Source: Paenibacillus tyrphae
Lineage (GTDB): Bacteria; Bacillota; Bacilli; Paenibacillales; NBRC-103111
Assembly (NCBI RefSeq): GCF_024158745.1
Contig: NZ_JAMZAW010000008.1
Location: 234,435-298,434 of the forward strand
Direction of reading: 5' to 3'
DNA: 64,000 nucleotides
In this document: positions 8,945-17,534 of the stretch, one piece after another
Position numbering within the stretch: position 1 is the first letter of the stretch
Layout of the letters: the number at the start of each line of letters is the position of its first letter
Notes under the pieces: generated by a model
Database searches by the model: none
What the model was told of the DNA's origin: nothing
The model's input: the letters and a program-made list of their open reading frames with translations, nothing else
Translations under genes and position numbers: made by a program

Positions 8945-10195
8945 TTATGATAGCAGTCCGCGGTCCATCATATTTTGGATCGCGGTCAGTACGCCCATTT
9001 TGCAATGCGAATACGTTAACCCGCCTTGCATATAGGCGATGTACGGCTCCCGGATCGGCGCATCCGCGGAAAGCTCCAGACTTCCTCCCTGGATGAACGT
9101 GCCTGCAGCCATAATGACCGGATGCTCGTACCCCGGCATGTCCCAAGGCTCCGGAACGACATGGGCATCGACCGCAGCCGCCTGTTGAATCCCCTGTACG
9201 AAAACGATCAAATGCTCAGGCCCCGTGAATTGAACCGCCTGAATCAGATCCGTTCGCGGATCGTTCCAGCGCGGATGCGTCGTGAACCCAAGCTGTTCGA
9301 ATACCGATGCGGCAAAAACCGATCCCTTAACGGCTTGCCCAACCAAATGAGGAGCCAGAAACAACCCTTGGAAAATAGCCCGGGTCGTCCCTAGCATGGC
9401 CCCCACCTCGCCGCCGATACCGGGTGCTGTTAAACGGTAAGAAGCCAGCTCCACGTAGCGGCTCTTGCCTGCGATGTAGCCGCCCGTAGCCGCGAGCCCG
9501 CCGCCGGGATTTTTGATCAGCGAACCGGCCATCAAATCGACGCCGACCTCCGTCGGTTCGGTCAGCTCTGTAAATTCCCCATAGCAGTTGTCAACAAATA
9601 CAACGACATCCGGCTTGATTTCTTTGACGAACCGCACCATCTCTCCGATTTGCGCTACGGTGAACGACGGACGCCAAGCGTACCCGCGGGAACGTTGAAT
9701 GCCGATCACCTTCGTCCGGGGTGTTATACGCTCCGCAATCGCGGCATAATCCGGGGACCCGTTCTCCAGCAAGGCGACCTCCTGGTAAGCAATGCCCCAA
9801 TCCTGAAGCGAGCCTTGCCCGTCTCCCGGCTTGCCGATCACTTTATGCAGCGTATCGTAGGGCCGTCCGGTCATCATCAACAGCTCGTCTCCAGGACGAA
9901 GCACCCCGAACAGTGCCGTGCCAATCGTATGCGTTCCCGAAACGAAATGCGGCCGGACAAGCGCGGCCTCGGCGCCGAACACGTCGGCATACACCAGATC
10001 GAGCACTTCCCGTCCCCGATCGTTATAACCGTAGCCTGTCGAGCCCGCAAAATGATAATCGCTCACTTTATGCTTCTGGAAAGCACGGATGACCTTCCAT
10101 TGATTCCGGTCGATCACGCGGTCGATCTCTTTCAATTTCCCCTCAATCTGCAGCTCGGCCTGCTCCATCAGGCCAAGCACCTTCTCCTTATACAT
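8945..10195 (-). CDS. ynbB: Aluminium-resistance / methionine gamma-lyase-like PLP enzyme
   Basis: 416 residues, PF06838 family, fold type I PLP enzyme. The PLP lysine is in GSLIKNPGGGLA near residue 240; the cofactor region VVVFVDNCYGEF gives the Asp that pairs with the pyridine nitrogen. Family members are annotated from weak aluminium-resistance data or by similarity to methionine gamma-lyase; the true substrate is not established. ATG at 10195 lies one base after the hflX stop, and its ribosome site is inside the last codons of hflX, so translation is probably coupled. The order spoVK-hflX-ynbB-glnR-glnA is shared with Bacillus. Confidence 0.85.
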   Translation of the reverse strand: MYKEKVLGLMEQAELQIEGKLKEIDRVIDRNQWKVIRAFQKHKVSDYHFAGSTGYGYNDRGREVLDLVYADVFGAEAALVRPHFVSGTHTIGTALFGVLRPGDELLMMTGRPYDTLHKVIGKPGDGQGSLQDWGIAYQEVALLENGSPDYAAIAERITPRTKVIGIQRSRGYAWRPSFTVAQIGEMVRFVKEIKPDVVVFVDNCYGEFTELTEPTEVGVDLMAGSLIKNPGGGLAATGGYIAGKSRYVELASYRLTAPGIGGEVGAMLGTTRAIFQGLFLAPHLVGQAVKGSVFAASVFEQLGFTTHPRWNDPRTDLIQAVQFTGPEHLIVFVQGIQQAAAVDAHVVPEPWDMPGYEHPVIMAAGTFIQGGSLELSADAPIREPYIAYMQGGLTYSHCKMGVLTAIQNMMDRGLLS

Positions 10196-10196
10196 C

Positions 10197-11522
10197 CTAC
10201 CATGTCTCTCCCTTGGGTTCCTCTTGCGTTGGGCGCGCTTCATCGTAAGCGGCGAGCAGGTAACCGATTTTGTCGTATTCTTTGTTGTTCACCCGGACCT
10301 TGAACCGCATGTCTTCCCCATCCACTTCATTCTCCAGCACCTCTCCCACGCGATAAACAAGCGAGATAAGGTCGCCTTTGTCCGCCGGTATGCGGAAGGT
10401 TCGGCTTGCGCCCATGAAACGTGATTCGATCAGCTCAACGAGAAGGTTTAAGTCTTCTTCCCGGTAAGCCGAGATGCGGACAAACGGCCCGTCGGTCGTC
10501 AGCAGCTCTTTCTGCTCAGGGGAACAGAGGTCGATTTTGTTAAACACCGTCACGCGTTCTTTGCCGTGTGCCCCCAGTTCTTCCAACACTTGATCGACGA
10601 CCTTCATCTGCGCGGCCATCATCTCGGACGAGCTGTCAACGACATGGAGAATCAGATCCGCCTCGCAAGCCTCCTCCAGTGTAGCCCGGAAAGCCGCGAT
10701 CAGATCGTGGGGCAGATTTTGAATAAATCCGACCGTATCGGTGACGACGATCTCCATGCCGCCCGGCAGCTCAAGCGAGCGCGACGTCGGGTCGAGAGTC
10801 GCAAACAGCTGGTTCTCGACATATACGTCGGCATGGGTCAATTGCCTCAGCAAAGTAGATTTTCCCGCGTTCGTATAACCGACCAACGCCACTTGAAACA
10901 CACCGGTCTTTTTACGGCGTTCCCGGTGCAGGCTGCGGTGTCTGACTACCTCTTGCAGCTGCCGTTTCAGCTCGGCGATTCGCTCGCGGATATGACGGCG
11001 GTCCGTCTCCAGCTTCGTTTCCCCGGGCCCCCGCGTCCCGATGCCGCCTCCAAGACGGGACAAGTTTTTGCCTTGTCCGTACAGCCTTGGCAGCAGATAG
11101 CTGAGCTGGGCAAGCTCGACTTGAATGATCCCTTCCCGTGTCTTGGCCCGCTGTGCGAAAATGTCCAGGATGAGCTGCGTCCGGTCGATAATTTTGACAT
11201 CCAAAAACTGCTCGAGATTGCGCACCTGCGCTCCGGACAGCTCTTGGTCGAAGATAGCGGTATTGCCGCCGGTCTGCTCCAGCATCGCTTTCAGCTCTTC
11301 GGCTTTGCCTTTGCCGATGAACCATTTGGAATCGGTATACTCCTTATTTTGCGTCAGCGTGCCGAGCACCTCGACCTGAGCGGTCTCGGCCAAGCTGATT
11401 AGCTCCGCGAGTGAATGTTCCGGATCATACAGTTCTTGTTTTTTAAGCTGCGGCGTGATCAGACTGACCAGCACCGCGCGGTCTTGAATTTCTCCCGTTA
11501 CTTCGTGAATCGTTTTTTTCAT
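10197..11522 (-). CDS. hflX: Ribosome-associated GTPase HflX
   Basis: 441 residues. An N-terminal HflX domain with the linker GGGIGTRGPGETKLETDRR is followed by a GTPase domain with G1 GYTNAGKST, G2 in DPTSR, G3 DTVGF and G4 NKID. HflX binds the large ribosomal subunit and can split stalled ribosomes under stress. GGAGAT lies 12 bases before the ATG. In Bacillus the neighbour upstream is spoVK; here about 2 kb of AT-rich accessory sequence intervenes. Confidence 0.95.
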   Translation of the reverse strand: MKKTIHEVTGEIQDRAVLVSLITPQLKKQELYDPEHSLAELISLAETAQVEVLGTLTQNKEYTDSKWFIGKGKAEELKAMLEQTGGNTAIFDQELSGAQVRNLEQFLDVKIIDRTQLILDIFAQRAKTREGIIQVELAQLSYLLPRLYGQGKNLSRLGGGIGTRGPGETKLETDRRHIRERIAELKRQLQEVVRHRSLHRERRKKTGVFQVALVGYTNAGKSTLLRQLTHADVYVENQLFATLDPTSRSLELPGGMEIVVTDTVGFIQNLPHDLIAAFRATLEEACEADLILHVVDSSSEMMAAQMKVVDQVLEELGAHGKERVTVFNKIDLCSPEQKELLTTDGPFVRISAYREEDLNLLVELIESRFMGASRTFRIPADKGDLISLVYRVGEVLENEVDGEDMRFKVRVNNKEYDKIGYLLAAYDEARPTQEEPKGETW

Positions 11523-11528
11523 ATAAGT

Positions 11529-11780
11529 TTAGTTATCTCCTTTGGGGTTTTGCGCTCCAGCCTCACATCCTCCGGCCGGATCGTCTTGAGTTCCTGCCTT
11601 GAGGGCTGGGCATTGGACTGTCCAAGGAGATGCACCGCATGCTAGCGCCTTCTCCTTTTCGGCTTCTTCCTCTCGACCACCAAATTTTAATACAGTTTCA
11701 ATTTCATATTCAAGGAATAAAACTTTTTCTATGAATATTTGAACAATTTTCTTCTCAAAAGCGTGCAGCCTGTTTAATGC
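11529..11780 (-). pseudogene. Degraded open frame upstream of hflX
   Basis: From 11780 to a TAA at 11531-11529 there is a stop-free minus-strand frame of about 80 codons without a start. Its first half reads as natural, AT-rich protein (FEKKIVQIFIEKVLFLEYE then IETVLKF), reminiscent of the C-terminal end of large serine recombinases; its second half is GC-rich and looks non-coding. I read it as the tail of a decayed gene fused to the hflX leader. The recombinase link is weak. Confidence 0.35.
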
Positions 11781-11870
11781 TTACCTTCCCTTTCATTGTT
11801 AATTCTAATGATCTTTTTTGCGTTTTATACTCGGACAATCTTGTTTTATCATTATCCATCCATATTAACA

Positions 11871-12590
11871 CTAATGAAAGTTCTGGTCATAGCAATGTTT
11901 CGTCTCACATTTAATTTTGTACCAGACGCCGCACCGCTCTTTGTTTTCTTGTATGATCAATTTGTTCCCACATCGCAAACAAGTATAGGTATCACTTGCA
12001 CCTAGCTTATACGCTTTAAGATATGCTTCTGCATGCTCGACTTCTTTAATCCTACGTTCCAGTGCACGGTCACTAATATCGAATTCTTCCATGTCTCCCC
12101 TGCTGGTCGAAATGGAGCGTGAAAATGCGCCAAAACCTCCGACCAGCTCATGATGGTGGATACTAATCCGACCTCCGCCTCTTTCAATCAATTTCATCAT
12201 CGGTTCGTAGATATCATGATATTTCATAGCAATAGGGTTGCCAGTATCCAGCAAGGAACACCATTGGAGGTAATTACAACAAATGATTCTTAAGATCATA
12301 AAATCGATTTCTTTAAGATTCGGACAAATGTCAAGCAAACGATCAATATCGATAGGCTCATTATGAGGATGAATGACTTTGGACATGCCCATCAGAATGC
12401 TGGCGCTATCCTTGGACATAAATTGCAATAAAACTACGACCCTGCGATAATATTCAGCGATAAGCGTAGCGTCAGCTGTATATTCGCCTCTTGATCTAAC
12501 CTCTTCATATCTCTTATTCGCTATATTTAAATATTGTTCTATGTTAATGTTATGAATTCGATTTATCGCTTTTTTATAATAGCTTTCCAT
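11871..12590 (-). CDS. Hypothetical protein with C-terminal zinc-ribbon-like motif
   Basis: 239 residues, mostly helical, no signal peptide or membrane helix. The last 40 residues hold CLRCGNKL and, after a spacer, KCETKHC, a pattern suited to binding one zinc ion. A His-rich stretch SIHHHELVGG lies in the middle. I do not recognise the family. ATG at 12590 follows CGGAGAATCATC. It begins 14 bases after the small gene at 12605-12766 and both are AT-rich compared with hflX, which suggests acquired DNA. Confidence 0.7.
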   Translation of the reverse strand: MESYYKKAINRIHNINIEQYLNIANKRYEEVRSRGEYTADATLIAEYYRRVVVLLQFMSKDSASILMGMSKVIHPHNEPIDIDRLLDICPNLKEIDFMILRIICCNYLQWCSLLDTGNPIAMKYHDIYEPMMKLIERGGGRISIHHHELVGGFGAFSRSISTSRGDMEEFDISDRALERRIKEVEHAEAYLKAYKLGASDTYTCLRCGNKLIIQENKERCGVWYKIKCETKHCYDQNFH

Positions 12591-12604
12591 GATGATTCTC
12601 CGAG

Positions 12605-12766
12605 TTAAGCATGATACTTACCAACAGGCGCATCAAGCACCCATTCCAATATTTCAATCTTTGCTTTGATTTCGTTTGTTTCATTTGAATTGTGCGCTTC
12701 ATCTAATCTTTGTACCATTTGCTCCAATTGAATCATCATACGCTTAATCTGATCTTCCGATCTCAT
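12605..12766 (-). CDS. Small charged helical protein (53 residues)
   Basis: A short gene with a textbook ribosome site (TTAGGAGG, nine bases before ATG). The product begins MRSEDQIKRMMIQLEQMVQR and continues as a single amphipathic helix with LDEAHNSNETNEIKAKIEIL, ending in VGKYHA. No cysteine, signal or membrane segment. Only 14 bases separate it from the 239-residue gene, so the two are very likely co-expressed. The pairing of a tiny helical protein with a larger unknown protein could be a partner or regulator pair, but nothing in sequence proves this. Confidence 0.7.
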   Translation of the reverse strand: MRSEDQIKRMMIQLEQMVQRLDEAHNSNETNEIKAKIEILEWVLDAPVGKYHA

Positions 12767-12793
12767 GAACCAAACCTCCTAAGCTGTAATAAA

Positions 12794-13378
12794 TTAAACT
12801 CCGTCGTTGAATCGATCTGGCATATGCAGCTCCCGAAATTCATGCTCCAATATGCTCATTATTATCGCATCGTGATATTGATGATCCCAATATAAGGAGT
12901 CCCTTTGAACCCCCTCTCTTTTGAAGCCCAGCTTCTCGTAGACATGAATCGCTCTGTCGTTAAAAGCGTAAACACTCAGTTCTACCCTATGTAAGTTCAA
13001 GGTTCCGAAAGCATAATGAAGCATGAGAAGCATCGCTTCCGTGCCGTAGCCCTTCCCTTGATTCGCTTGGCCTGCTATGGCAATCCGGATGTTCGCGCTC
13101 CGGTTTACCGGATCAATATCATTCAACACCACTTCTCCCACAAGACGATCTGTCGCTTGGGAAACAATCATAAGGTCCACCCGACTTCCATCGGGTTTCG
13201 AAATATTTTCAATCCAACTGGCTGCCGTTTGTCTAGAAAACACTTTCTGCGTCCCCGTGAACCTGCTCGTTGTCGGATCGGACAAGTAAGCATAATAATC
13301 ATCCAGATCATCCATTTCGATAGGCCGCAGGTAAATATGTTTTCCTTCCAAAATTTTGACTACTCCTTGTTTTCCCAT
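12794..13378 (-). CDS. GNAT acetyltransferase (RimJ/RimL-like)
   Basis: 194 residues. N-terminal LEGKHIYLRPIEMDDLDDYY is typical of the Acetyltransf_3 group; the acetyl-CoA pyrophosphate loop is QANQGKGYGTEAM, followed by LHRVELSVYAFNDRAI and YEKLGFKREG. Such enzymes acetylate ribosomal-protein N-termini, amino sugars or small amines; the substrate is not predictable. GGAGG lies 11 bases before ATG. The upstream region contains an inverted repeat that may be an operator. Confidence 0.85.
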   Translation of the reverse strand: MGKQGVVKILEGKHIYLRPIEMDDLDDYYAYLSDPTTSRFTGTQKVFSRQTAASWIENISKPDGSRVDLMIVSQATDRLVGEVVLNDIDPVNRSANIRIAIAGQANQGKGYGTEAMLLMLHYAFGTLNLHRVELSVYAFNDRAIHVYEKLGFKREGVQRDSLYWDHQYHDAIIMSILEHEFRELHMPDRFNDGV

Positions 13379-13397
13379 GCCTGCGGCTTCCTCCCTA

Positions 13398-13421
13398 ACG
13401 AATAGGTATACACATATTCGT
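13398..13421. promoter_or_regulatory. Inverted repeat upstream of the acetyltransferase gene
   Basis: ACGAATA and TATTCGT are exact inverted copies separated by ten bases, about 20-45 bases before the start codon, overlapping a possible TATACC -10. It could be a repressor operator. The bases from 13422 to 13577 show nothing else. Confidence 0.35.
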
Positions 13422-13577
13422 ATTTATTAGACCGGTCTTTGAATCAGTTAAAAATAAATTGGCACTTATTCAAGAGAATCAACCCGATTTTACCATACAA
13501 ACAAATGTAAAGCACAGTTCACCGGACGAACCGCTTCAACTTTTTGACTCATCGTAGTGCTTGTCCATTTTTAGCAC

Positions 13578-13599
13578 AAAAAAAGAGGCATGAAGCCTC
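13578..13599 (-). terminator. spoVK terminator
   Basis: GAGGC-TTCAT-GCCTC followed by seven T on the minus strand, 28 bases after the spoVK stop. Confidence 0.85.
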
Positions 13600-13627
13600 A
13601 CCTTTGCTTTGAAGGCGCAGCATTCCG

Positions 13628-14611
13628 CTACGATGGTTTCAGGTTAAAACAGGAGGACTCTTCCTCTGCTTTGCCGTTAATATAAAAATCCTCATGCGTC
13701 AGATTCACCAGATCCTGCTTTGTTAGTTTTCTTGCTCTTCGAACCAGCCTTACAGCCTGAAACCGGATTGCTTTTTCGATCAGATTCCTGATGTGGCGGG
13801 CATTGCTGAAATTCAGATTCAATAACTTTTCATGCATCAAATGGTTCTTGATCTTATTGATTGCTTCGGGAAGAATAACATACTCCCGTTCCGCCGCCAT
13901 TTGCTTCGCGATCTCGATCAATTGGTCTATCGTATAATCGGGAAAATTAACCTGAATCGGAAAACGAGATGGGAGACCGGGATTCGTCTTTAAAAAATCC
14001 TCAATCTCTTTAGGGTAACCGGCCAAAATAAGAATAAAATCGTTTTTGTGATCTTCCATGGATTTTACTAAACAATCGATGCTTTCTTTGCCAAAGTCTT
14101 TATCTCCGCCTCGAGCCAGGCTGTATGCCTCATCAATGAACAAGATGCCGCCGAGCGCTTTTTTGACCATTTCTCTCGTCTTCAGGGCAGTATGGCCGAT
14201 GTATTCGCCAACCAAGTCCGCTCTTTCCACTTCAATCAGATGTCCTTTGGAGAGCAGGCCCATGGATCTGAACAGCTTCCCGATAATTCTGGCTACACTT
14301 GTCTTTCCTGTACCGGGGTTCCCCTTAAAGATCATGTGATATACGTTAGAGCTAACCTGGAGCCCCTCTTGGGAGCGGAATTGCTTGATTTGCAGAATCG
14401 CATAAATTTGAAAAACAAGCTCTTTGATCTCGTCTAAGCCAATCATCTTGTCCAGTTCTTTGTAGATATCCGAAAATGCTTCCATGGCTTGCATGACGTC
14501 TTTTGAATCAACTTTTTCCTGCACGGAAAGCGGCTCAGGAGAAGTTGACTTGAAAACAACATTGATTTGTCGGTCTCTCGTAGTAATGAGCCTGTTTGTC
14601 TCTGGAGTCAT
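13628..14611 (-). CDS. spoVK: Stage V sporulation protein K (AAA+ ATPase, CbxX/CfqX type)
   Basis: 327 residues with one AAA+ module: Walker A GNPGTGKTS near residue 115, Walker B GILFIDEAY, arginine-finger region GLPSRF, and a C-terminal helical lid (NFSNARHIRNLIEKAI). The N-terminal 50 residues are polar and variable. SpoVK is needed for late spore maturation in Bacillus, and relatives remodel Rubisco. ATG follows GGAAGGTGATGAC. In Bacillus hflX (ynbA) follows directly; here 2 kb of accessory DNA lies between them. Confidence 0.9.
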   Translation of the reverse strand: MTPETNRLITTRDRQINVVFKSTSPEPLSVQEKVDSKDVMQAMEAFSDIYKELDKMIGLDEIKELVFQIYAILQIKQFRSQEGLQVSSNVYHMIFKGNPGTGKTSVARIIGKLFRSMGLLSKGHLIEVERADLVGEYIGHTALKTREMVKKALGGILFIDEAYSLARGGDKDFGKESIDCLVKSMEDHKNDFILILAGYPKEIEDFLKTNPGLPSRFPIQVNFPDYTIDQLIEIAKQMAAEREYVILPEAINKIKNHLMHEKLLNLNFSNARHIRNLIEKAIRFQAVRLVRRARKLTKQDLVNLTHEDFYINGKAEEESSCFNLKPS

Positions 14612-14706
14612 GTCATCACCTTCCCCTACCCTAATTAATAGTCGGCCGGAGGAAAATTTATAACTCCCTGAAGCAAACTAATGTCGTATTACGGCATTGC
14701 AGCCAG

Positions 14707-15300
14707 TCAAGCCCGCTGCTGACGATCCGAAGAGCGGTCGTTTAACCGCCCGATCAGCTCTCTTAGTTCCATCTGCTCCATCGAATCCAGCCGCATGTCA
14801 TATGGGCCAAACTCCAGCCGCACCGTCACGGGGTTCGGAACGATGACGCCGTGCATTCCTGCCCGTTTCGCAGCTAAGAGGCCGTTCGACGAATCCTCGA
14901 ACGCTACGGCCTCCTCCGGCGCCACGCCCAACTCCTCCAACACCAACCGATACAGCTCGGGATCGGGCTTCACCTGCGCTACGTCATCGGACGTGCGAAT
15001 ACATTCAAAATAGAACAACAGACCAAACCGTTCCAAATATCCCGTCACCCATGCTCTGGTAGAGCTGGAAGCGAGTCCGATCCGCAGCCCGAGCCGCTGC
15101 GCTTGCTTCAAGTAAGTCCGAACACCGGATCGAACATCGGCGCCTTGCATGTACTGCTCATAGAGCGCTTTACGGCCGGCTCTGGCCGCTTCCCAACCGC
15201 TTTTATCATCGTCCTGCCCCTTTCTTTTCCCTGTTGCAAAAAATAAAAGGGTTGAATTTTTATTCATAGATATGTATATTCGTAATAAAATTCCATTCAA
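14707..15300 (-). pseudogene. HAD-type hydrolase lacking its catalytic N-terminus
   Basis: The C-terminal two thirds matches beta-phosphoglucomutase-like HAD proteins: LGLRIGLASSSTRAWVTGYL (motif II Ser), VKPDPELY (motif III Lys) and VAFEDSSNG (motif IV). The nucleophile motif DxDxT and the first half of the cap are missing. In their place the frame starts with an unrelated AT-rich stretch, MNGILLRIYISMNKNSTLLF. Without the nucleophile Asp it cannot be a HAD phosphatase, so I call it a 5'-truncated pseudogene; about 75 residues are lost compared with full-length relatives. Confidence 0.75.
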
Positions 15301-15318
15301 AAGGAGGCCTTAGGACAA

Positions 15319-16113
15319 ATGAAAGCACTACAAGATCGGTCGGTGTTCCGCCTCCTTGAACGCTTGGCTTTGCGGACATGGCCAGCTCAATTGGAGCAGC
15401 CTTGCGAAGGCTGGATTCTGCGGGCATCCGATGGGGTGACGAAGCGCGCGAACAGCGTATGGACCATTGACGGCAGCGAGCAGTGGACCGAAAATGAAAT
15501 GGCGATCGCCGATGTGGAAGCGTTCTATAGGAGCCATCGCTTGACTCCGCGCTTTCATATCAGCGAAGCTTCGCCCTCCGGGTTGGACGAATGCCTCGAA
15601 CGCCGGGGATATGTAAAAGAAGTGCCGTGCCTCATGATGACGGCGGACGTTAGTCAAGCGTTACGGCATACGGAACCCGTGGACGGAAATTCGCTGCGCG
15701 CCGTTGTCCAACCGTCGCATGACGCCTCTTGGCTGGAGCATTTTTTGGCACTGGAAGGCTTCGCACTCGAGCTCTTGGAGTTTTACAATAACCTCTTCTC
15801 CCGAATCGAAGCGCCGACCGCCTATGTGAGCATCATGGACCGTGACCAATGCGTCGGGATGGGAACGGCCATCGCTGAGGACGGGTGGTCCGGCTTCATC
15901 AATATCGTCGTTCATCCGCACCATCGCGGTCAAGGCATCGGCAAACGCATCGTTCACGAGTTGGCGCGTTGGAGCCGGGATCAAGGAGCGGACCGCTTAT
16001 ATTTGCAGGTGATCGCGGACAATGCCCCGGCCATCCGGCTTTATTCGGGAGCAGGCTATGAGAAGCTTTTCGCCTATCATTATCGTACGAAGCCTATGGA
16101 CGCTGAAAACTAG
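15319..16113 (+). CDS. GNAT N-acetyltransferase, two-domain
   Basis: 264 residues. The C-terminal half is a standard GNAT fold with IVVHPHHRGQGIGKRIVHEL (acetyl-CoA loop) and NAPAIRLYSGAGYEKL. The N-terminal half, with EGWILRASDGVTKRANSVW, is a degenerate GNAT-like domain found in the YobR/MshD-like tandem group. The substrate is unknown. AAGGAGG lies 11 bases before the ATG. It is divergent from the truncated HAD gene and ends in a strong bidirectional terminator shared with tatA. Confidence 0.85.
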   Translation: MKALQDRSVFRLLERLALRTWPAQLEQPCEGWILRASDGVTKRANSVWTIDGSEQWTENEMAIADVEAFYRSHRLTPRFHISEASPSGLDECLERRGYVKEVPCLMMTADVSQALRHTEPVDGNSLRAVVQPSHDASWLEHFLALEGFALELLEFYNNLFSRIEAPTAYVSIMDRDQCVGMGTAIAEDGWSGFINIVVHPHHRGQGIGKRIVHELARWSRDQGADRLYLQVIADNAPAIRLYSGAGYEKLFAYHYRTKPMDAEN

Positions 16114-16122
16114 ACTACGAAA

Positions 16123-16171
16123 AAACTCCCTCTATTCTAAGCTCAAAACGAGCATATGGTAGAGGGAGTTT
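16123..16171. terminator. Bidirectional terminator between acetyltransferase and tatA
   Basis: AAACTCCCTCTA and TAGAGGGAGTTT are exact inverted copies; the loop contains a second small stem GCTC-AAAAC-GAGC. Runs of A and T flank it, so it can serve both convergent genes. Confidence 0.85.
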
Positions 16172-16181
16172 GCGCCGGCAC

Positions 16182-16376
16182 TCAGGCTTTCTTATCGTCC
16201 TGCGGCTTGTTATCGTCTTTATCCCCGGACACGAGTCCGCGGGTCGATTCCTTGAATTCACTGAGCGTCCGACCGAAGGCTCTTCCGAGCTCCGGCAGCT
16301 TGGACGGACCGAAAAGCAGCAGCAGCACGATGACAATAAGAAGAAGTCCTCCGATACCGATGTTTCCGAAAGGCAA
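16182..16376 (-). CDS. tatA: Twin-arginine translocase subunit TatA/TatE
   Basis: 64 residues: one N-terminal transmembrane helix ([18 protein letters not shown]), the hinge [14 protein letters not shown], an amphipathic helix and a polar tail. It would form the protein-conducting part of the Tat export system for folded proteins. I choose TTG at 16376, giving the family's usual MPFGN start, because AAGGAG lies nine bases before it; the longer frame starts on a TTG that touches the ribosome site. No tatC is nearby. Confidence 0.9.
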   Translation of the reverse strand: MPFGNIGIGGLLLIVIVLLLLFGPSKLPELGRAFGRTLSEFKESTRGLVSGDKDDNKPQDDKKA

Positions 16377-16472
16377 TGCAATCAACTCCTTCGCACCTGG
16401 AGATCGTACCTTACATTATACCAGCTTGTCCCCGGAAAATAAACCGCTTCCGCCTTACATTACCCGCCAGAC

Positions 16473-17129
16473 TCAGGTGACCGGCCGGTATCCGAAGACA
16501 GACCGCATCTTGTCCCACTGCCATTTCGTCAGCGCGAGCGTTTCCCTGCTCTTGTGCCAAGCCATCGTCAGCACACTGGATTCCATCGGCGATACGGAAG
16601 GGGAATCGTAGCCCAGGAATCGTGCCATATCAAGCGCACGCACCGCATGATAGCGGTGAGTGACGATAACTGCTGAAGTCCAGCCGTGTTCCCGCATGAT
16701 CGTTTGGCTGAACAGCATATTTTGCAGCGTGCTGCGCGCTTCGTTTTCCAAATAAATGGCTTCGCTCGGCACACCTTTCTCCACCAGGTAATTGCGCATC
16801 CCCTCCGCCTCCGTCAGCAGCGAATCCGCACGGTCGTAGCCGCCGGATACGATGATGCGTGGGATAACATCGGCTTGGTACAGTTCGACCGCACGGTCCA
16901 GCCGTTCCTTTAACGCCGGACTCGGCGTCGTTTGCCATAAGGCCGCTCCCAGCACGATTCCAACGTCGTGTGCCGGCAGTTTCTCGTCCGGCAGCGTGGC
17001 CATCCGCCATTGAATGAAGCTGACCCACAAAAGCGCCACAGCGCCCAAGACGAGCATGTATCGGAACAGCTTGCTAACGGTACGGCGAAGCCCTAGTACA
17101 ATCGGCTTTATGCCGTTTACCTCGGCCAT
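16473..17129 (-). CDS. YdcF/SanA-like DUF218 membrane protein
   Basis: 218 residues with one N-terminal membrane anchor (about residues 20-42) and an outside-facing DUF218 domain: DVGIVLGAALW, IIVSGGYDRADSLLTEAEGM, LENEARSTLQNMLFS and VIVTHRYHAVRA. Relatives (SanA, YdcF, ElyC) act in envelope integrity; the biochemical role is unsettled. ATG at 17129 overlaps the stop of the VOC gene by one base (TGATG), so the two are translationally coupled. Nearby stop-to-start spacing indicates a four-gene run from the esterase to tatA. Confidence 0.85.
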   Translation of the reverse strand: MAEVNGIKPIVLGLRRTVSKLFRYMLVLGAVALLWVSFIQWRMATLPDEKLPAHDVGIVLGAALWQTTPSPALKERLDRAVELYQADVIPRIIVSGGYDRADSLLTEAEGMRNYLVEKGVPSEAIYLENEARSTLQNMLFSQTIMREHGWTSAVIVTHRYHAVRALDMARFLGYDSPSVSPMESSVLTMAWHKSRETLALTKWQWDKMRSVFGYRPVT

Positions 17130-17518
17130 CAAGACCACCCCTTCATACGTTCCGCTAAACTGCCGGTAAACAGCTCCAGCTCGGTGCCGTCCGGATCGAG
17201 AAAATTGATGCTGTACCCGCCTCCCCGCTCCAGCGGCCCCCTGAGGATGGGAACACCGGCCCCCTGCAGCTTGGCCGCTGCGTCATGGAAATCTTCTTCC
17301 GCGATGGAAAATGCAATATGGTCAACGCCATAACCCGGCTTCTCCGAAGACTCGAAGCTTCGTTCGATCAAACATACCCATGCGCTTCCCCATTCCAAAT
17401 AAACGTCGAGACGGCCACGATGAACGAGCTTCATCCCCAGCAAAGATTCGTAAAATAACAACGATTTGGACAAATCGGATACGCGAATCGTCACATGATT
17501 GAACCCTGTAGCTTTCAA
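17129..17518 (-). CDS. VOC-family metalloenzyme (glyoxalase / FosB-like)
   Basis: 129 residues, one vicinal-oxygen-chelate unit of paired beta-alpha-beta-beta-beta modules. Likely metal ligands are the His in TGFNHVTIRV, His in GVDHIAF and Glu in DGTELELFTG. The C-terminal pattern DPDGTELELFTGSLAERM recalls FosB/FosX fosfomycin-resistance enzymes and YwbC-type lyases, but specificity cannot be decided. A longer frame begins inside the esterase gene; I prefer TTG at 17518, which has GGGGAG six bases before it and gives the usual MKATGFNHV start. Confidence 0.8.
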   Translation of the reverse strand: MKATGFNHVTIRVSDLSKSLLFYESLLGMKLVHRGRLDVYLEWGSAWVCLIERSFESSEKPGYGVDHIAFSIAEEDFHDAAAKLQGAGVPILRGPLERGGGYSINFLDPDGTELELFTGSLAERMKGWS

Positions 17519-17534
17519 CTCAAACTCCCCTATG

